DNA from: Pleionea litopenaei
GTDB taxonomy: Bacteria; Pseudomonadota; Gammaproteobacteria; Enterobacterales; Kangiellaceae
Direction of reading: 5' to 3'
Assembly (NCBI RefSeq): GCF_031198435.1
Contig: NZ_CP133548.1
Coordinates: 1,986,501 to 2,050,500, forward strand
Length of the DNA: 64,000 bases
Position 1 is the first letter of the stretch, and every line of letters begins with the position of its first letter. Positions 22,460 through 31,648 of this stretch are shown one piece after another. The position numbers and the translations under genes were made by a program. The notes under the pieces were generated by a model. The model was not told the DNA's origin, searched no databases, and saw only the letters and a list, made by a program, of their open reading frames with translations.

Positions 22460-23290
22460 TTAATAGCCCTTAATTGAATAATCGACGGTGAAAGCAATGT
22501 CATGAATACGATGTAAAACACTGTCTACCCGCCCGTCTGGATAAAGCGTTAAGTAACGATAACCCGGCGCTTCGTCACCGGCAGAGAACTCGGTCGAGCC
22601 AGGCTTAAACTGAACGCAGGTTGATGGGGTCGAAATCAATTGCACTCCCGCTTGTTCACCGACAAAATCTTGGTGGACATGCCCCCATAAGAAACAGGTT
22701 TCTTTATCATTCGAGGCAACCGCATTAAACAGTTCAGGGGCATTTTTGATGCCCAGTCCATCTAACCACTGACTCCCAACGGCGACCGGTTGATGATGCA
22801 TCACAACCAGCGAATGTCGCTGCTGATTATTGCTTATACGCTGTTGTAAAAAGTCGAGCTGCGGCTCTGAGATGTTTCCATAAACTTTACCTGGTACCGA
22901 CGAATCGAGCATAACAATTTGCCAGTTTCCAGCAACAATATGCGGTTCGAACATCATATTGCCGTGATTCAAAATCTTTTGCATCACCTCCGGTTTATCA
23001 TGATTACCGGGGATCCAAAAGCAAGGAATGTTCAAAGGCTGAAGTTTTTCTAATAGGTACTGGTACGATTCCTCTGATGCGTCTTGAGAGAGATCGCCGG
23101 TTGCGAGAATCAAATCGGGCGCTATCTCTTCTTTCATGAGTCTCGCTAAAACCGCTTCAAAACTTTCTCGAGTATTCAGTCCTAATAATTTTCCTGCGTT
23201 CTCAGCAAAAATATGCGTATCTGTAAGCTGAATAATTCGCAAACAGTCTCGACTATTAGGATGGATTTGCTTTTCGCTGAAATCACTCAT
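22460..23290 (-). CDS. cpdA: 3',5'-cyclic-AMP phosphodiesterase (276 aa)
   Basis: CpdA hydrolyses cAMP to AMP and so tunes CRP-dependent transcription. All metallophosphoesterase motifs are visible: LTDTHIFA (D-x-H), ATGDLSQDA (GD), PGNHDKPEV (GNHD), VVMHHQPV and WGHVHQDF (GHxH). They form the two-metal active site. Its position between the DUF1249 gene and parE is the conserved gammaproteobacterial order. Length is normal. The 215 bp upstream (23291-23505) hold no gene, only short repeated AAGACGCTTTC-like stretches. Confidence 0.93.
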   Translation of the reverse strand: MSDFSEKQIHPNSRDCLRIIQLTDTHIFAENAGKLLGLNTRESFEAVLARLMKEEIAPDLILATGDLSQDASEESYQYLLEKLQPLNIPCFWIPGNHDKPEVMQKILNHGNMMFEPHIVAGNWQIVMLDSSVPGKVYGNISEPQLDFLQQRISNNQQRHSLVVMHHQPVAVGSQWLDGLGIKNAPELFNAVASNDKETCFLWGHVHQDFVGEQAGVQLISTPSTCVQFKPGSTEFSAGDEAPGYRYLTLYPDGRVDSVLHRIHDIAFTVDYSIKGY

Positions 23291-23505
23291 TCAATTTCTC
23301 AACAAACTAACGCTTTCTAAATTTGGAATTTAATTCGCGCTAAATTCTATCTTAAAAATCTAGCGGCTCTTTCTTTTTACCTAGGACTTATTCTTTTTAT
23401 CTAAGACGCTTTCTACTCTACCCAAAGACGCTTTCATTTCTAACTTAGATAAAAAGCAACTCCCATATTGCCTCTCCGAAATCTAACTTTATTGGTTAAA
23501 GTTCA

Positions 23506-24078
23506 TTAAGAAGCCGTAATGACCGGTCGGCATATTTTATGGCTCGAATCACTGAAACAATAATTCAAGAACTGCCGCAACAATGTATTTCGCTGCATTT
23601 TATCGTCTCGATAATGACGCACCTGAGTCGGATATCGATTATTGGGTTTCGGTGTATAGTTGCGATTGTCTTCAATCACTTCTGCCATCTGCGCATCATG
23701 GTAAAGTCTCACCGTTAAGCAAATATCGTCTACCCAAGAGCTTTCTGACAAGTTTAACTTCAATTTGACCGTTGTGGTATAACGAGCCTCATCAATGATC
23801 GTTACCAACAAAGGCTCAACGATCTGAGGATCTTCAGTCTGAGAGTCTCCGGTCTGAAGTTCATCCACCTCGGTATTATTGCTCACACGGCTCTTGACGA
23901 CACTGGTATTCTCTCGGCTTGAAAGAGAACGATTGGGTCGGAATTTAGCCTGTATTTCTTTAAACACCGATGGGTTATCGAGCGCTTGCATGCATCGCAT
24001 GACCAACGCATAGTTCAACTCGCACTGAGCCATATAACCCGATAAATCAGGGATGTATTTTCGCTTAACTACACTCAT
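23506..24078 (-). CDS. yqiB: DUF1249 family protein, YqiB-like (190 aa)
   Basis: The sequence has the DUF1249 pattern: YMAQCELNYALVMRCM near the N-terminus, then EARYTTTVKLKLNLSESSWV and LTVRLYHDAQMAEVIEDNRN, ending with DKMQRNTLLRQFLNYCFSDS. The function of this gammaproteobacterial family is unknown. A low-complexity insert rich in Ser, Asp and Glu (about residues 55-90) makes it longer than E. coli YqiB (about 140 aa). It sits between nudF and cpdA, as in E. coli, which supports the assignment. Confidence 0.88.
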   Translation of the reverse strand: MSVVKRKYIPDLSGYMAQCELNYALVMRCMQALDNPSVFKEIQAKFRPNRSLSSRENTSVVKSRVSNNTEVDELQTGDSQTEDPQIVEPLLVTIIDEARYTTTVKLKLNLSESSWVDDICLTVRLYHDAQMAEVIEDNRNYTPKPNNRYPTQVRHYRDDKMQRNTLLRQFLNYCFSDSSHKICRPVITAS

Positions 24079-24145
24079 AGCGTCCTAGACTACTTGCTAA
24101 AAACTTGAAACACCATACTTTATTTTAGAATCGAAGCTGCGAAAT

Positions 24146-24748
24146 TCACACTTTTCCACGATTTTCAGCAATAAGATGTGAACTATTTAACATAAGCCAC
24201 TGAATCCCAATCAATGTCATGGCATTGTTCAACTTGCCCGCCTGCAACCATTCAAAAGCCCGCTCCCAAGAGACCTTAACCACACGAATATCCTCATGTT
24301 CGCTTTCAAGCCCCGCATGCTCAAGCGCATCGCTTGCATCCGTGTAAGCTCCGTACAGGTGTATTTTCTCATCACTCCCCCCCGGACTCGACCAATAGCT
24401 ATGTATCGGGAACAGCTCAAACGGTGTACACCCGGTTTCTTCGAAACACTCTCGGCTTGCAACGTCTTCTAACGTTTCACCTGGCTCAACGATGCCTGCG
24501 ACTAATTCCAATAACCAGGGGTTTTCCTCCCCTGCAACAGCAGCTCCGACGCGAAACTGCTCAACCATTATCAATTCTCGAGATGTGCGATCCATCAATA
24601 AAACCCCCACAGCTTCGCCACGCTTGAACACTTCTCGGCGAACATTTTGTAGTCGCTCGCCGGAAAATGCCTCATGATCAATGGTCAACTCTTCGATTTT
24701 GAAAAAGCCTTGGAACAAGACGCGCTTCGCCGTTATCCAAAATTTCAT
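24146..24748 (-). CDS. nudF: ADP-ribose diphosphatase, Nudix family (200 aa)
   Basis: NudF cleaves ADP-ribose to AMP and ribose 5-phosphate, removing a reactive sugar nucleotide. The Nudix box (GIVEPGETLEDVASRECFEE followed by TG) carries the Mg-binding glutamates. YWSSPGGSDEKIHLYGAY downstream is typical of the ADPRase subgroup. It heads the nudF-yqiB-cpdA unit and is transcribed away from the PCMT-like gene and tolC. The intergenic region 24749-24956 must hold both divergent promoters, but I could not pick clear hexamers. Confidence 0.93.
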   Translation of the reverse strand: MKFWITAKRVLFQGFFKIEELTIDHEAFSGERLQNVRREVFKRGEAVGVLLMDRTSRELIMVEQFRVGAAVAGEENPWLLELVAGIVEPGETLEDVASRECFEETGCTPFELFPIHSYWSSPGGSDEKIHLYGAYTDASDALEHAGLESEHEDIRVVKVSWERAFEWLQAGKLNNAMTLIGIQWLMLNSSHLIAENRGKV

Positions 24749-24956
24749 AATTATCTCTGCTTACAGGTTAATCGAATCTCGCCATGACGCCGAAAACACG
24801 TCAATGTCATCCAGTCTCAGATTCAGCAATAAAAACGCCGCATCCCTTCGCACAAACATCCGTTTCAGAGTGGATGAATGTTCAGTAAATTGCCCCAAAA
24901 AGGCCAAAAATGCTTTACAATTATCCAACTACTTGGCTAAGGATGTCGTTTATACC

Positions 24957-25610
24957 ATGAATAAAGACAAAGCTCAGTTTCACATGATAGAACAACAAAT
25001 ACGGCCGTGGAATGTTTTCGACTCGAGCATTCTTAACCTAATGTCAGTAATACCACGCGAATTGTTCGTTCCCGAAGCCTTTCGAAACTTGGCATTTGCA
25101 GACTTTTCTATACCGCTTGCCCATCATCAAAGCATGTACGCTCCGCGCGAAGATGCTCGAATGTTACAGGCACTTGAGCTGTCGGAGTCATCCAGCGTAC
25201 TTGAAATTGGTACTGGTAGCGGATTTACCACGGCATTGCTCGCGAAACTGGCGCGTTCGGTTAACACACTAGATACGTTTCCAGAGTTTATCGATGAAGC
25301 TCAACAGCGTTTGCAACAGCTTGGTATTTCTAATGTTACCTACCATCATGAGACTGTTCATCAAGACTGGCTTCCAAACGATCGCTATTCGGCCATTGTA
25401 TGCTCACCCGCAATCAACTTTTCACCCATGAGGCTTCTTGAGAAACTTTCCACGAGTGGGCGTTTGTTTTGCGTTCACGGTGAGCTTGAGAACCAATACG
25501 CCTATATTTATCGTAAAAACTCGACAGGTGAAGTAACTCGAGAGCGGTTGTTCGAAATGTCCACTCCCTTAATCAAGCTAGAAACACCTCTCGAAGACTT
25601 TATATTCTAG
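24957..25610 (+). CDS. Protein-L-isoaspartate O-methyltransferase family protein (217 aa)
   Basis: PCMT-family fold: MIEQQIRPWNVFD near the start is the family entry motif. SSVLEIGTGSGFTTALLAKL is the S-adenosylmethionine binding motif I, and later motifs follow (AIVCSPAINFSP). The family repairs isoaspartyl residues. The divergent copy found next to tolC in many gammaproteobacteria may have another substrate. I chose the ATG at 24957 (MNKDKAQFHMIEQQ). The open frame extends upstream to 24681, but that part overlaps nudF and looks non-coding. It probably shares an operon with tolC. Confidence 0.88.
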   Translation: MNKDKAQFHMIEQQIRPWNVFDSSILNLMSVIPRELFVPEAFRNLAFADFSIPLAHHQSMYAPREDARMLQALELSESSSVLEIGTGSGFTTALLAKLARSVNTLDTFPEFIDEAQQRLQQLGISNVTYHHETVHQDWLPNDRYSAIVCSPAINFSPMRLLEKLSTSGRLFCVHGELENQYAYIYRKNSTGEVTRERLFEMSTPLIKLETPLEDFIF

Positions 25611-25748
25611 AGGTGTTAAACAACATTCGTTTACAATTAGACAAGAAACCATGACAACCTTTTTGCTACAGTAGACGTCATATTCGGAAATATATTGAAA
25701 ACTGATTTTTTTATTCAAACAAAACGTCAAAACCACGGGGATAACACC

Positions 25749-27092
25749 TTGAAGAACAAACTATCATGGCTAGCGGCTACCAGCCTGACATTGGTATCCA
25801 TTTGGCAACCAGTCTCCGCAGAAACCAACTTATGGGAAATTTATCAGCAAGCGCTTCGTAACGACCCGACACTTTTGGCCAGTGAAACGGGGTTGAAAGC
25901 GACTGAGGAGCGTGTCGACCAAAGCTTTTCAGCTTTGTTGCCTAAGTTATCTGCAAACCTAGACTACGCGAAAATTCAAAGCGAAGGGATTGGCTATTCA
26001 GAGCCACTGCAACAACTATTCCCTTACGAAACTGAAGACACAGAAAACACAGTGGCGGTCTCTTTAACCCAAGTTATCTATGATCACCGAGCATGGGTTG
26101 GTCTTGATATTCGAGAAAAGCAAGCGCTGAAAGCGGGTGCTGATCACGAAGCGCAGAAACAAACTTTGATCGTACGAGTAGCAGAAGCCTATTTTAATGT
26201 GTTAGCGGCTCAAGACGGCTTAGATTTTTCTAGCGCAGAAATGAAAGCGATTCAGCAAGAGCTAGAGCAAACGAATCAAAAATTTGAAGTTGGATTGATT
26301 GCCATTACCGACGTGCACGAAGCACAAGCTCGCTATGACCAAGCCGTTGCGGATAATATTCGCGCTCAAAACACCTTGGATAATACTAAAGAATCGCTTC
26401 GAGAAATCACTAATGAATATTATGCCTCGTTATCTCCACTGCAAGCGAAGTTTGAATTGCGTTCTCCTGAGCCAGTGAATGTTGATGAATGGATTAAAAC
26501 CGCTGAAGAGAAGAACTTAACCTTAAGCGCGAGAAAGATTGATAAAGACATTGCTCAGCAAACCATTAAGGTTAATTTTGCGGAACACTACCCCAACCTA
26601 TCGTTGATTGGTAGTTATCGAGATACTGACAACACCGACGAGTTCAAAGATATCGATACAGAAAACCAACGCACCTCATTGACATTGCGACTAAATCTTC
26701 CGATTTACTCTGGAGGAGAGACTCAGTCTAAAGTCAGAGAAGCTCAGCATTTATTCCAACAAGCCGTACACAATATGGAAAGTGCTTACCGCTCAGCCGT
26801 TCGTCAAACAAAGAGTGCGTTTTTGGGTATTCAAGCTTCCATCAGTTCTGTTAAAGCGTTGCAGCAGTCGACCGTTTCTAGTCAGGCGGCACTCGAAGCA
26901 ACACAAGCAGGATTCGAAGTCGGTACTCGTACCATCGTAGATGTACTAAACAGCACTCGTGTTTTATACAACGCTAAACAAAACCTAGCGCGAGCTCGCT
27001 ATGACTACATTTTAAACACTCTCAAACTTAAGCAAGCGGCCGGAACCTTAACCGAGCAAGACTTACGTCAAGTGAATGAGTTGTTGAAATAA
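25749..27092 (+). CDS. tolC: TolC family outer membrane efflux protein (447 aa)
   Basis: TolC forms the trimeric outer-membrane channel used by tripartite pumps and type I secretion. A signal peptide (LKNKLSWLAATSLTLVSIWQ, ending PVSA) precedes ETNLWEIYQQALRNDPTLLA, the typical mature start. The two repeated OEP domains contain long helices, for example VAEAYFNVLAAQDGLDF and VRQTKSAFLGIQASISSV. I chose the TTG at 25749-25751 because GGGGATAA precedes it and the signal peptide starts there. An upstream TTG at 25695 is less likely. Synteny with nudF agrees with E. coli. Confidence 0.93.
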   Translation: MKNKLSWLAATSLTLVSIWQPVSAETNLWEIYQQALRNDPTLLASETGLKATEERVDQSFSALLPKLSANLDYAKIQSEGIGYSEPLQQLFPYETEDTENTVAVSLTQVIYDHRAWVGLDIREKQALKAGADHEAQKQTLIVRVAEAYFNVLAAQDGLDFSSAEMKAIQQELEQTNQKFEVGLIAITDVHEAQARYDQAVADNIRAQNTLDNTKESLREITNEYYASLSPLQAKFELRSPEPVNVDEWIKTAEEKNLTLSARKIDKDIAQQTIKVNFAEHYPNLSLIGSYRDTDNTDEFKDIDTENQRTSLTLRLNLPIYSGGETQSKVREAQHLFQQAVHNMESAYRSAVRQTKSAFLGIQASISSVKALQQSTVSSQAALEATQAGFEVGTRTIVDVLNSTRVLYNAKQNLARARYDYILNTLKLKQAAGTLTEQDLRQVNELLK

Positions 27093-27108
27093 ACCATTAT
27101 AGGGTGTG

Positions 27109-27138
27109 AAAAAAGGAAGCATTCGCTTCCTTTTTTTA
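27109..27138. terminator. Bidirectional terminator between tolC and waaA
   Basis: AAAAAAGGAAGC, the loop ATTC, and GCTTCCTTTTTTT form a stem flanked by A and T runs, serving both converging genes. Confidence 0.9.
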
Positions 27139-28401
27139 CTTCAAATATTTATGAAGCAGTTTAACCGTTCGGCTAACGGCACCACGATTGGCTTCGACCA
27201 CGGCTTTACCAGCGACGCCCATTTTTTTGCATCGTTTTGAGTCTTGACTCAATTCAATCAGCACCGATACCAAATTGGACTCTTCAACCATACTTGCTGC
27301 GCCGGCTTGTTGCATGCTTCGAAAGACATCAGAGAAATTGAATACATGGGGTCCAGTAATCACGGGCTTCGCTAAAGCAGCTGGCTCTAAAGGGTTATGC
27401 CCGCCTCTATCGATAAGACTGCCGCCAATAAATGCCAAATCACCATGGTGATAGCAATACATTAGCTCACCCATAGAGTCACACAGAAACACTTGTTCGT
27501 CTTGCAGCTCTCGCTGACGGTCACTGCGTCGAAAGACCGAAAAACCGCGTTGAACAATCAGTTCAAAAACAGAATCAAATCGCTCTGGGTGTCGCGGCAC
27601 AATTATCAGCTTCGCATCTATGCCTTGTTCAATTAACCGCCGAAATGCAGATAATATAATTTCGTCCTCTCCAGCATGAGTACTGCCTGCGACTAAAATA
27701 AAATGTTTGGCTCCCCAATCACCAAATATTTTGCGTGTTTTCGTATCGATATTGTTGGGAAGTTGAAGATCAAACTTAATGCTTCCGGTCACCGACACCT
27801 TGTAATCTTCAGCTCCTAAAAGTTTAAAGCGCTCCGCATCGGCTACATTTTGACACGCCAAATGCGTCACAGGATCGAGCAAAAGGCGATTGGTAGGAAT
27901 CGGTAAGCGCGCATAAGAGTGAGCAGAGCGTGCAGAGAGCCGCGCATTAATTACAATCACTGGAACTTTTTGTTTGCGACTGTAGTGAATAAAGTTTGGC
28001 CAAAGCTCTGTTTCCATAATAATAGTGAGCTTTGGTTTGATTTTTCGAATAAATCGATTGACCACCCAAGGTAAGTCGTAGGGAGAATACAAATGAATGA
28101 CACTATCCCCCAACAAGGATTGCACTCTCTCTGCACCGGTCGGAGTAGTCGTAGTTACGATGATTGAATATTGAGGGTACTCTTTTAACAACCGCTTAAT
28201 TACCGGTATAGCAGCAAGTGACTCACCAACTGAAACCGCATGCACCCATATCGAATTCTCAATAGGTGGAATCTCAAACAAGCTAAAATGTTCTTTCCAG
28301 CGAGTTCGATAACTTGGATACTGTCGACCCTTGAGATACAAATTGATCAGAGCCATGGGTAACGCAAGCAGAAATATGAGCGAATATAGTAGCCTAAACA
28401 A
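27136..28401 (-). CDS. waaA: 3-deoxy-D-manno-octulosonic acid transferase (421 aa)
   Basis: WaaA (KdtA) transfers Kdo from CMP-Kdo to lipid IVA in lipopolysaccharide inner-core synthesis at the inner membrane. The N-terminus has a membrane anchor (LLYSLIFLLALPMALINLYL). The enzyme motifs IWVHAVSVGESLAAIPVIKR, IIMETELWPNFIHYSRK and FIGGSLIDRGGHNPLEPAAL (CMP-Kdo site) are intact. Length is typical. It converges on tolC with a shared terminator and is divergent from the 28533 gene. Confidence 0.96.
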   Translation of the reverse strand: MFRLLYSLIFLLALPMALINLYLKGRQYPSYRTRWKEHFSLFEIPPIENSIWVHAVSVGESLAAIPVIKRLLKEYPQYSIIVTTTTPTGAERVQSLLGDSVIHLYSPYDLPWVVNRFIRKIKPKLTIIMETELWPNFIHYSRKQKVPVIVINARLSARSAHSYARLPIPTNRLLLDPVTHLACQNVADAERFKLLGAEDYKVSVTGSIKFDLQLPNNIDTKTRKIFGDWGAKHFILVAGSTHAGEDEIILSAFRRLIEQGIDAKLIIVPRHPERFDSVFELIVQRGFSVFRRSDRQRELQDEQVFLCDSMGELMYCYHHGDLAFIGGSLIDRGGHNPLEPAALAKPVITGPHVFNFSDVFRSMQQAGAASMVEESNLVSVLIELSQDSKRCKKMGVAGKAVVEANRGAVSRTVKLLHKYLK

Positions 28402-28532
28402 CGGGCCTCCCTGTTCTGACCGTGTGATTTTCTAAATTCTTGTGGCTATAGTAGACTGGGATACACAAGTTTGCGAGCATCCAGACTGCGCAGATGATAA
28501 AGAAAAAATAACTGTGGGTATACACTGACCTT

Positions 28533-29186
28533 ATGATAGAAACCGTTGAAAGCTACCAAACTCCAGTATTAATGGGCTTAAGCCTGTTATTTTTTGGTTT
28601 AGGTTTTACCTACTTGTGGCAAGCGCTAGGTTCTATAAAGCGAGTTCGGATGTTGCGAGCAATGAGAAAACTCGTCTTATCATTAATTTTTGTCCCGCTC
28701 GCTCTGACAACCAGCTTTGTTTTAATCGGAATTCAAGGGTTTGAGACTCTCACCAAAGAAGAAGAAATTGCACGGTTACGAATTGAGCCTGAAAGTGGCC
28801 GAGAATTCTACGCCACGTTAACCTTCGCAGATGGCCGAGAACAACGTTTCTTGTTGACTGGAGATGAAGTTCAAGTGGATGCAGACATTCTAAAATGGCG
28901 TCCTTATGCCCATTATTTAGGCCTACACACCCACTATGATCTGAATCGAATATCAGGACGCTTTCGTAACGTTTCCGATGTGCAACGCTATCCGCCATCC
29001 GTGTACTCTCTGTCCAGTGAACGCTATCTTGATTTAGTCAAATTTCGCAATCAATACAGCACGCTTAGCTATTTGTTTGATGCAGAGTATGGCTCAGCGA
29101 CCTTTATTAAAGCCGATCAACCCGCAACTTATAGCCTTCGAGTATCAACCACCGGATTACTACTGAGACCCGTTAAGACGCCTTAA
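28533..29186 (+). CDS. Membrane protein of unknown function (217 aa)
   Basis: Two membrane helices (about residues 12-31 and 47-68) are followed by a soluble domain of about 145 residues with FYATLTFADGREQRFLLTGD, DILKWRPYAHYLGLHTHYDL and RISGRF. The soluble part is beta-rich and probably periplasmic. I recall similar proteins near waaA or ratA in marine gammaproteobacteria but no named family. It ends a few bases past the start of the convergent rnfH end, overlapping it by four bases. Confidence 0.7.
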   Translation: MIETVESYQTPVLMGLSLLFFGLGFTYLWQALGSIKRVRMLRAMRKLVLSLIFVPLALTTSFVLIGIQGFETLTKEEEIARLRIEPESGREFYATLTFADGREQRFLLTGDEVQVDADILKWRPYAHYLGLHTHYDLNRISGRFRNVSDVQRYPPSVYSLSSERYLDLVKFRNQYSTLSYLFDAEYGSATFIKADQPATYSLRVSTTGLLLRPVKTP

Positions 29187-29464
29187 GTCTTTTTGGCTTT
29201 CTGTTCGGCTTTTTTTCGTCTGACTTCTTTCGGGTCGGCGATTAATGGTCGGTAAATTTCGACTCTATCATTTTCTCGTAGAGGCTGATCGAGGGTTGTA
29301 GCCTTTGAAAAGATACCGACTTTGGCGGTCTGTAAGTCAATTTCAGGATACTTTTTTAAGACTCCGGACGCGACGATTGCTGACTCAACCGTCGCAGCGT
29401 CGGGTAAATCTACCATTAAAATTTCTTGCTCGTCTGGAGTGGCGTAGATGACTTCAACGATCAT
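29183..29464 (-). CDS. rnfH: RnfH family ubiquitin-like protein (93 aa)
   Basis: A beta-grasp fold of the RnfH/UPF0125 family: VEVIYATPDEQEILMVDLPD at the start, VGIFSKATTLDQPLRENDRV and EIYRPLIADPKEVRRKKAEQ, the conserved family ending. The precise role is unknown. The name comes from association with the Rnf complex in some bacteria. It follows ratA by two bases on the same strand, the conserved ratA-rnfH pair opposite smpB. Confidence 0.93.
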   Translation of the reverse strand: MIVEVIYATPDEQEILMVDLPDAATVESAIVASGVLKKYPEIDLQTAKVGIFSKATTLDQPLRENDRVEIYRPLIADPKEVRRKKAEQKAKKT

Positions 29465-29466
29465 AG

Positions 29467-29904
29467 CTAACCCTGCTCACTCAGTTGTTTTGCTCGATTA
29501 ATAAACGATTGCATCATTGATTCAGCGACTTGCTTAAATGCACCATTAAAGGCCATACCCATCAACTTACTTTTAAACTCAAACTCCAGATTAAATATCA
29601 CTTTACATGCATCGTCGTTTAGCGCTTCAAAACGCCACTCTCCACGTAAAAACTTGAAAGGCCCATCAACCAAGTTCAGGTGAATGCTTTGATTAGGCAC
29701 AAGTTCATTTTCTGTTGTGAAAGTTTGACTAAAGCCCGCTTTTTCAACCGCTATTTGAGCTACCATTCTAGTCTCTGATTCCTCTAAAACCTTTGAGCCA
29801 GAGCAGCCTTCGACAAACTCAGGATAAGCTGAGACGGTGTTTACAACCTGATACATTGTCTCTGTCGGTACTGAAACTAAGGACGTTTTGTTAATAGAGG
29901 GCAT
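29467..29904 (-). CDS. ratA: RatA-type START domain protein (145 aa)
   Basis: This is a START/polyketide-cyclase-like fold of the RatA/Coq10 family. It opens SLVSVPTETMYQVVNTVSAY followed by PEFVEGC, and later shows FKFLRGEWRFEAL and FNLEFEFKSKLMGMAFN. RatA is described as blocking 70S formation in E. coli, while Coq10 relatives bind ubiquinone; either role is possible here. The pair ratA-rnfH is divergent from smpB, as in most gammaproteobacteria. Confidence 0.92.
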   Translation of the reverse strand: MPSINKTSLVSVPTETMYQVVNTVSAYPEFVEGCSGSKVLEESETRMVAQIAVEKAGFSQTFTTENELVPNQSIHLNLVDGPFKFLRGEWRFEALNDDACKVIFNLEFEFKSKLMGMAFNGAFKQVAESMMQSFINRAKQLSEQG

Positions 29905-29988
29905 ATTCTAACTCTCAACTTAAAAGTATGTAGGGGATATATATTTGGACTATTTTACCACTTTTCAATCGCTTTACACTGTGCACGC

Positions 29989-30017
29989 TTTATACCTTGC
30001 GTCTAGGGCCTTATAAT
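29989..30017 (+). promoter_or_regulatory. Candidate smpB promoter
   Basis: TTTATA (29989-29994) and a consensus TATAAT (30012-30017) are separated by 17 bases, 26 bp before the smpB start codon. Confidence 0.6.
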
Positions 30018-30042
30018 AGCGTCTGCGAATTAGGATTGAATC

Positions 30043-30513
30043 ATGGCAAAGAAAAAGAAAACGCCCGACAACGTTATAGTACAAAATAAGAAAGCTCGTC
30101 ACGACTACTTCATTGAAGATACCTTTGAAGCGGGGCTGGTATTAGAGGGCTGGGAGGTTAAAAGTTTGCGAGCAAGCAAAGTTAATCTCAGTGACAGCTA
30201 TATTTTTTTAAAAGATGGCGAAGCTTGGCTTCTCGGCTGTCATATTAGTCCTTTGCAAACCGTATCAAGCCATATTACGCCCAACCCAACCCGTTATCGA
30301 AAACTATTGCTTCACAACCGAGAGCTTGCCAAATTATTTGGAGCCCATCAACGACAAGGGTATACCATTGCAGCACTAAAGCTCTATTGGGTAAAAAATC
30401 GAGTCAAACTTGAAATCGGTTTAGCTAAAGGTAAGAAGCTCCACGATAAACGAGCGACTGAAAAAGAACGTGAATGGAATCGAGCAAAACAAAGAGTTTT
30501 AAAGAATGCGTAA
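30043..30513 (+). CDS. smpB: SsrA-binding protein SmpB (156 aa)
   Basis: SmpB binds tmRNA and delivers it to stalled ribosomes for trans-translation. The OB-fold core shows [20 protein letters not shown] and [20 protein letters not shown]. The C-terminal tail [20 protein letters not shown] is the conserved helix that enters the mRNA channel. Length is normal. The tmRNA gene itself is not in this window. It overlaps the downstream LysM lipoprotein gene by eight bases. Confidence 0.97.
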   Translation: MAKKKKTPDNVIVQNKKARHDYFIEDTFEAGLVLEGWEVKSLRASKVNLSDSYIFLKDGEAWLLGCHISPLQTVSSHITPNPTRYRKLLLHNRELAKLFGAHQRQGYTIAALKLYWVKNRVKLEIGLAKGKKLHDKRATEKEREWNRAKQRVLKNA

Positions 30514-31534
30514 ACTGACACTACTAACACTGGCTGTTACAGTCTTCTTATCAGGATGCCAGTCACTGATCAATCAGCAGCCGCCAGCACCTGTTAGCTC
30601 CGCTGGCACCAGTGAACAAGCATTGAAACAAGTTAATTCGGCCATTAGATTACTCGAGCAAGGTCGCGAGAATGATGCTGAGCAGCTTTTAATGAATGTT
30701 CTGCAAGACCACCCAAATCATGCAACCGCAAAATTACTGATTGCTCAAATTAAAGTGCCGCCTGCCAAGCGCTATGGCAACGATGCATTTACTTATACCG
30801 TAAAAAGAGGCGATACATTCGGCCTGCTCGCTAAACGCTATTTAGGGCACTCCTTAGAGTTTTACGGATTAGCGAAGTACAATAAAATCACCAAGCCAGA
30901 AAATTTAAGAGTTGGTCAAAAGCTGCGTATTCCTAAACTGAAAAAGCAACTGGCTTCAGGCGATACAAGCTTCAAAGAAATTGCCTCATTGAGTCAATCA
31001 AATCCGCTAAAAGCTTTAGAAGATTTGGTTAATACACCGATGACGTCAGCAAACCGAGCGGCGTATCGTGACACCTTAAATCAAGTGTTAAGCAACTTAA
31101 AAAGTAACGCGAATGATACCAATACAGAAGGGTACGTAGAGTACCTAGATCGGCTTTTAGAGTCTAACCGAGTGACCGATGCAACCTCGATACGCCGCAT
31201 TAAGAACAGCTTCCAAAGCCTTAAGTATCAACACTCAATGCATCAAGCAAGAAATGCCTATTACACAAGTAACGACCGACAGAAAGCCTATCAATATATT
31301 GCCATGGCAACTAAGTTACCCAGCAATGTGCAAAGTGACAATGATACTGCGTTCATTTCAAGCGTTAGCGAAGACCTGCATGGAGAGGCCTTTGTGCAGT
31401 TTCGCCAACAGAACCTCAAAAAGGCGATCACTATTTGGGAACAGGTTTTAGAAATAAACCCGACTCATGAAGCAGCACTAACTTACAAAGCGCGAGCAGA
31501 AAAGTTACTTGAACAATTAAATAATATTAAATAG
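30506..31534 (+). CDS. LysM and TPR lipoprotein (342 aa)
   Basis: The start [20 protein letters not shown] carries a lipobox (LSGC), so the protein is probably lipid-anchored in the envelope. A TPR-like segment (residues about 40-90, [20 protein letters not shown]) precedes a LysM domain ([20 protein letters not shown] to [10 protein letters not shown], about 98-147) that should bind peptidoglycan. Further helical repeats with a final TPR ([20 protein letters not shown]) follow. A role in envelope assembly or cell-wall remodelling is likely but unspecified. It is coupled to smpB by an eight-base overlap. Confidence 0.85.
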   Translation: MRKLTLLTLAVTVFLSGCQSLINQQPPAPVSSAGTSEQALKQVNSAIRLLEQGRENDAEQLLMNVLQDHPNHATAKLLIAQIKVPPAKRYGNDAFTYTVKRGDTFGLLAKRYLGHSLEFYGLAKYNKITKPENLRVGQKLRIPKLKKQLASGDTSFKEIASLSQSNPLKALEDLVNTPMTSANRAAYRDTLNQVLSNLKSNANDTNTEGYVEYLDRLLESNRVTDATSIRRIKNSFQSLKYQHSMHQARNAYYTSNDRQKAYQYIAMATKLPSNVQSDNDTAFISSVSEDLHGEAFVQFRQQNLKKAITIWEQVLEINPTHEAALTYKARAEKLLEQLNNIK

Positions 31535-31594
31535 TCTCGGTTTTAAATAGTCACCGTTTTAAAATTAGCTCATCGTTTTAAAACACATTGAAAT

Positions 31595-31627
31595 GAAAAA
31601 GGGCGGTATCACACCGCCCTTTCTTTT
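31595..31627. terminator. Bidirectional terminator
   Basis: AAAAAGGGCGGT and ACCGCCCTTTCTTTT form a strong stem between the LysM lipoprotein gene and the convergent DUF1338 gene. TTTTAAA repeats precede it. Confidence 0.85.
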
Positions 31628-31648
31628 GAGTATCAAAATATCAAGGTT

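Noticed and set aside
24681-24956. N-terminal extension of the PCMT-like protein
   Set aside because: The extra 92 codons overlap nudF and lack family similarity; the start at 24957 fits the family.
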